From contig CM034101.1 in assembly GCA_019914945.1 (NCBI GenBank), positions 15,697,188 through 15,761,187 on the forward strand: a stretch of DNA of 64,000 bases, given 5' to 3'. The translations under genes and the position numbers were made by a program. Under the pieces are notes generated by a model that made no database searches, had not been told where the DNA came from, and saw only the letters and a program-made list of their open reading frames with translations. How positions within the stretch are numbered: the first letter of the stretch is position 1; each line of letters starts with the position of its first letter. This document shows positions 63,272-64,000 of this stretch, piece by piece. Origin of the DNA: Typha latifolia. Its lineage: Eukaryota > Streptophyta > Magnoliopsida > Poales > Typhaceae.

Positions 63272-63846
63272 GCAGGAACTATAAGGATTCTGCATTCAGG
63301 ACCTCTTATATTTTATCAAATTTTAGTTTCAATGTCACTTTTATTTTCAGAAGAATGTATATATATATATTAATCAATTGCCACTGGTACAAAAAGAATT
63401 GCTAATATCAGTGATCAAAATACGTACAAGAGGATTCGAGTATATACCCTCTTCCCAAGTGCAACAACTGTAACCCATAATCTGATCGGAGTTCACAAGT
63501 CAATATGCATGGAAATTAGCTTCACGAAATATACAGAAAATATAGAAAGAGGAGGAAAGAAATAATCAAATGAGAGAATCACAGTGCGTGATGAGCTATT
63601 TTCAATCTTGATAGCGCTGACGAGCAACACAGAATTGGACTCATGATGAGGTTGGGAAGCGGTCGAAACGATTACTAAGATATGATTGGAGTTTCTTGGC
63701 TCGAATCTTAGGTTGCGGTGTCACAACAGACCAAACCCAGCGTCGAACCAGCATCCAATAATTATAACAACTATCCGCAATCTAGCTTCGTATTCCCGAG
63801 CCCTACCACCAGGATCTTAATAAGAATCCCATCACTCTCACTCTCA

Positions 63847-63880
<34 letters not shown>

Positions 63881-64000
63881 ATCTCAATCTCACACTCAAG
63901 CCTCCCAAGTGTATAAACTGCTCCATATTAGTAAAAAATAAAAGAAAAAGAAAAAGAAATCCCGCAACCAAGTCTCCATCACCAGATAACTCCGCCCGCC
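61460..64000. other. Intergenic, no secure gene
   Basis: Starts with the PAT 3' flank. A stretch at 62274-62348 reads VEFHLYSFKDKKPFMEFKRE in one forward frame before a stop and looks coding-like, but I do not recognise it. ATA/AAT triplet tracts lie near 63005 and 63240, and a hexamer repeat near the right end. Confidence 0.5.
63829..63895 (+). repeat. (CTCTCA)n hexanucleotide repeat
   Basis: About ten imperfect copies of CTCTCA with some CTCA and AATCTC variants; a minus-strand frame across it gives Arg-Val repeats and is an artefact. Confidence 0.9.

Overview
The window is nuclear DNA of a flowering plant. The evidence is split genes with GT-AG introns, plant-only families (VND-type NAC, group I bZIP, CRIB-RopGAP, BODYGUARD, MYC-type bHLH), a chloroplast lysine-pathway enzyme, a plant snoRNA cluster, AT-rich spacers and many TC/AT microsatellites. 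GC-rich first exons and H3 genes of unusual type hint at a monocot outside the grasses, but this is only a guess. All exon models were read by hand from splice sites and checked for reading phase.

Layout. 1-1607 (-): 5' part of dihydrodipicolinate synthase (lysine synthesis), cut by the window edge. 2819-6767 (-): group I bZIP. 7979-8519 (+): three C/D box snoRNA candidates behind a promoter with site II motifs and a telo-box. 14846-16639 (+): VND-like NAC with a GC-AG intron. 18473-18997 and 19365-19885 (-): two divergent histone H3 genes in tandem. 20339-20625 (+): small heat shock protein pseudogene. 24684-26546 and 28708-30570 (-): two nearly identical intronless arginine decarboxylase genes on a 4,024-bp tandem repeat, with the scar of a deleted third copy near 23,040. 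33116-35767 (-): V-ATPase subunit c. 37529-39743 (+): decayed UFD1 copy. 43103-47554 (+): CRIB-RhoGAP for ROP GTPases. 50399-51752 (+): MYC-like bHLH. 51969-53493 (-): GDSL esterase/lipase. 54661-56792 (+): BODYGUARD-like hydrolase. 57505-61459 (+): DHHC S-acyltransferase.

The genes do not form one pathway; this is an ordinary mixed plant gene neighbourhood. Loose themes are nitrogen and amino acid metabolism (lysine synthesis, arginine to agmatine), cell wall and cuticle (VND NAC, GDSL, BODYGUARD) and membrane or GTPase biology (V-ATPase, RopGAP, PAT). The least ordinary parts are the unannotated snoRNA cluster, the H3 pair with altered tails, and the ADC array with its near-uniform coding regions, short upstream ORFs and deleted copy. 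I did not find a clearly new multi-gene system.
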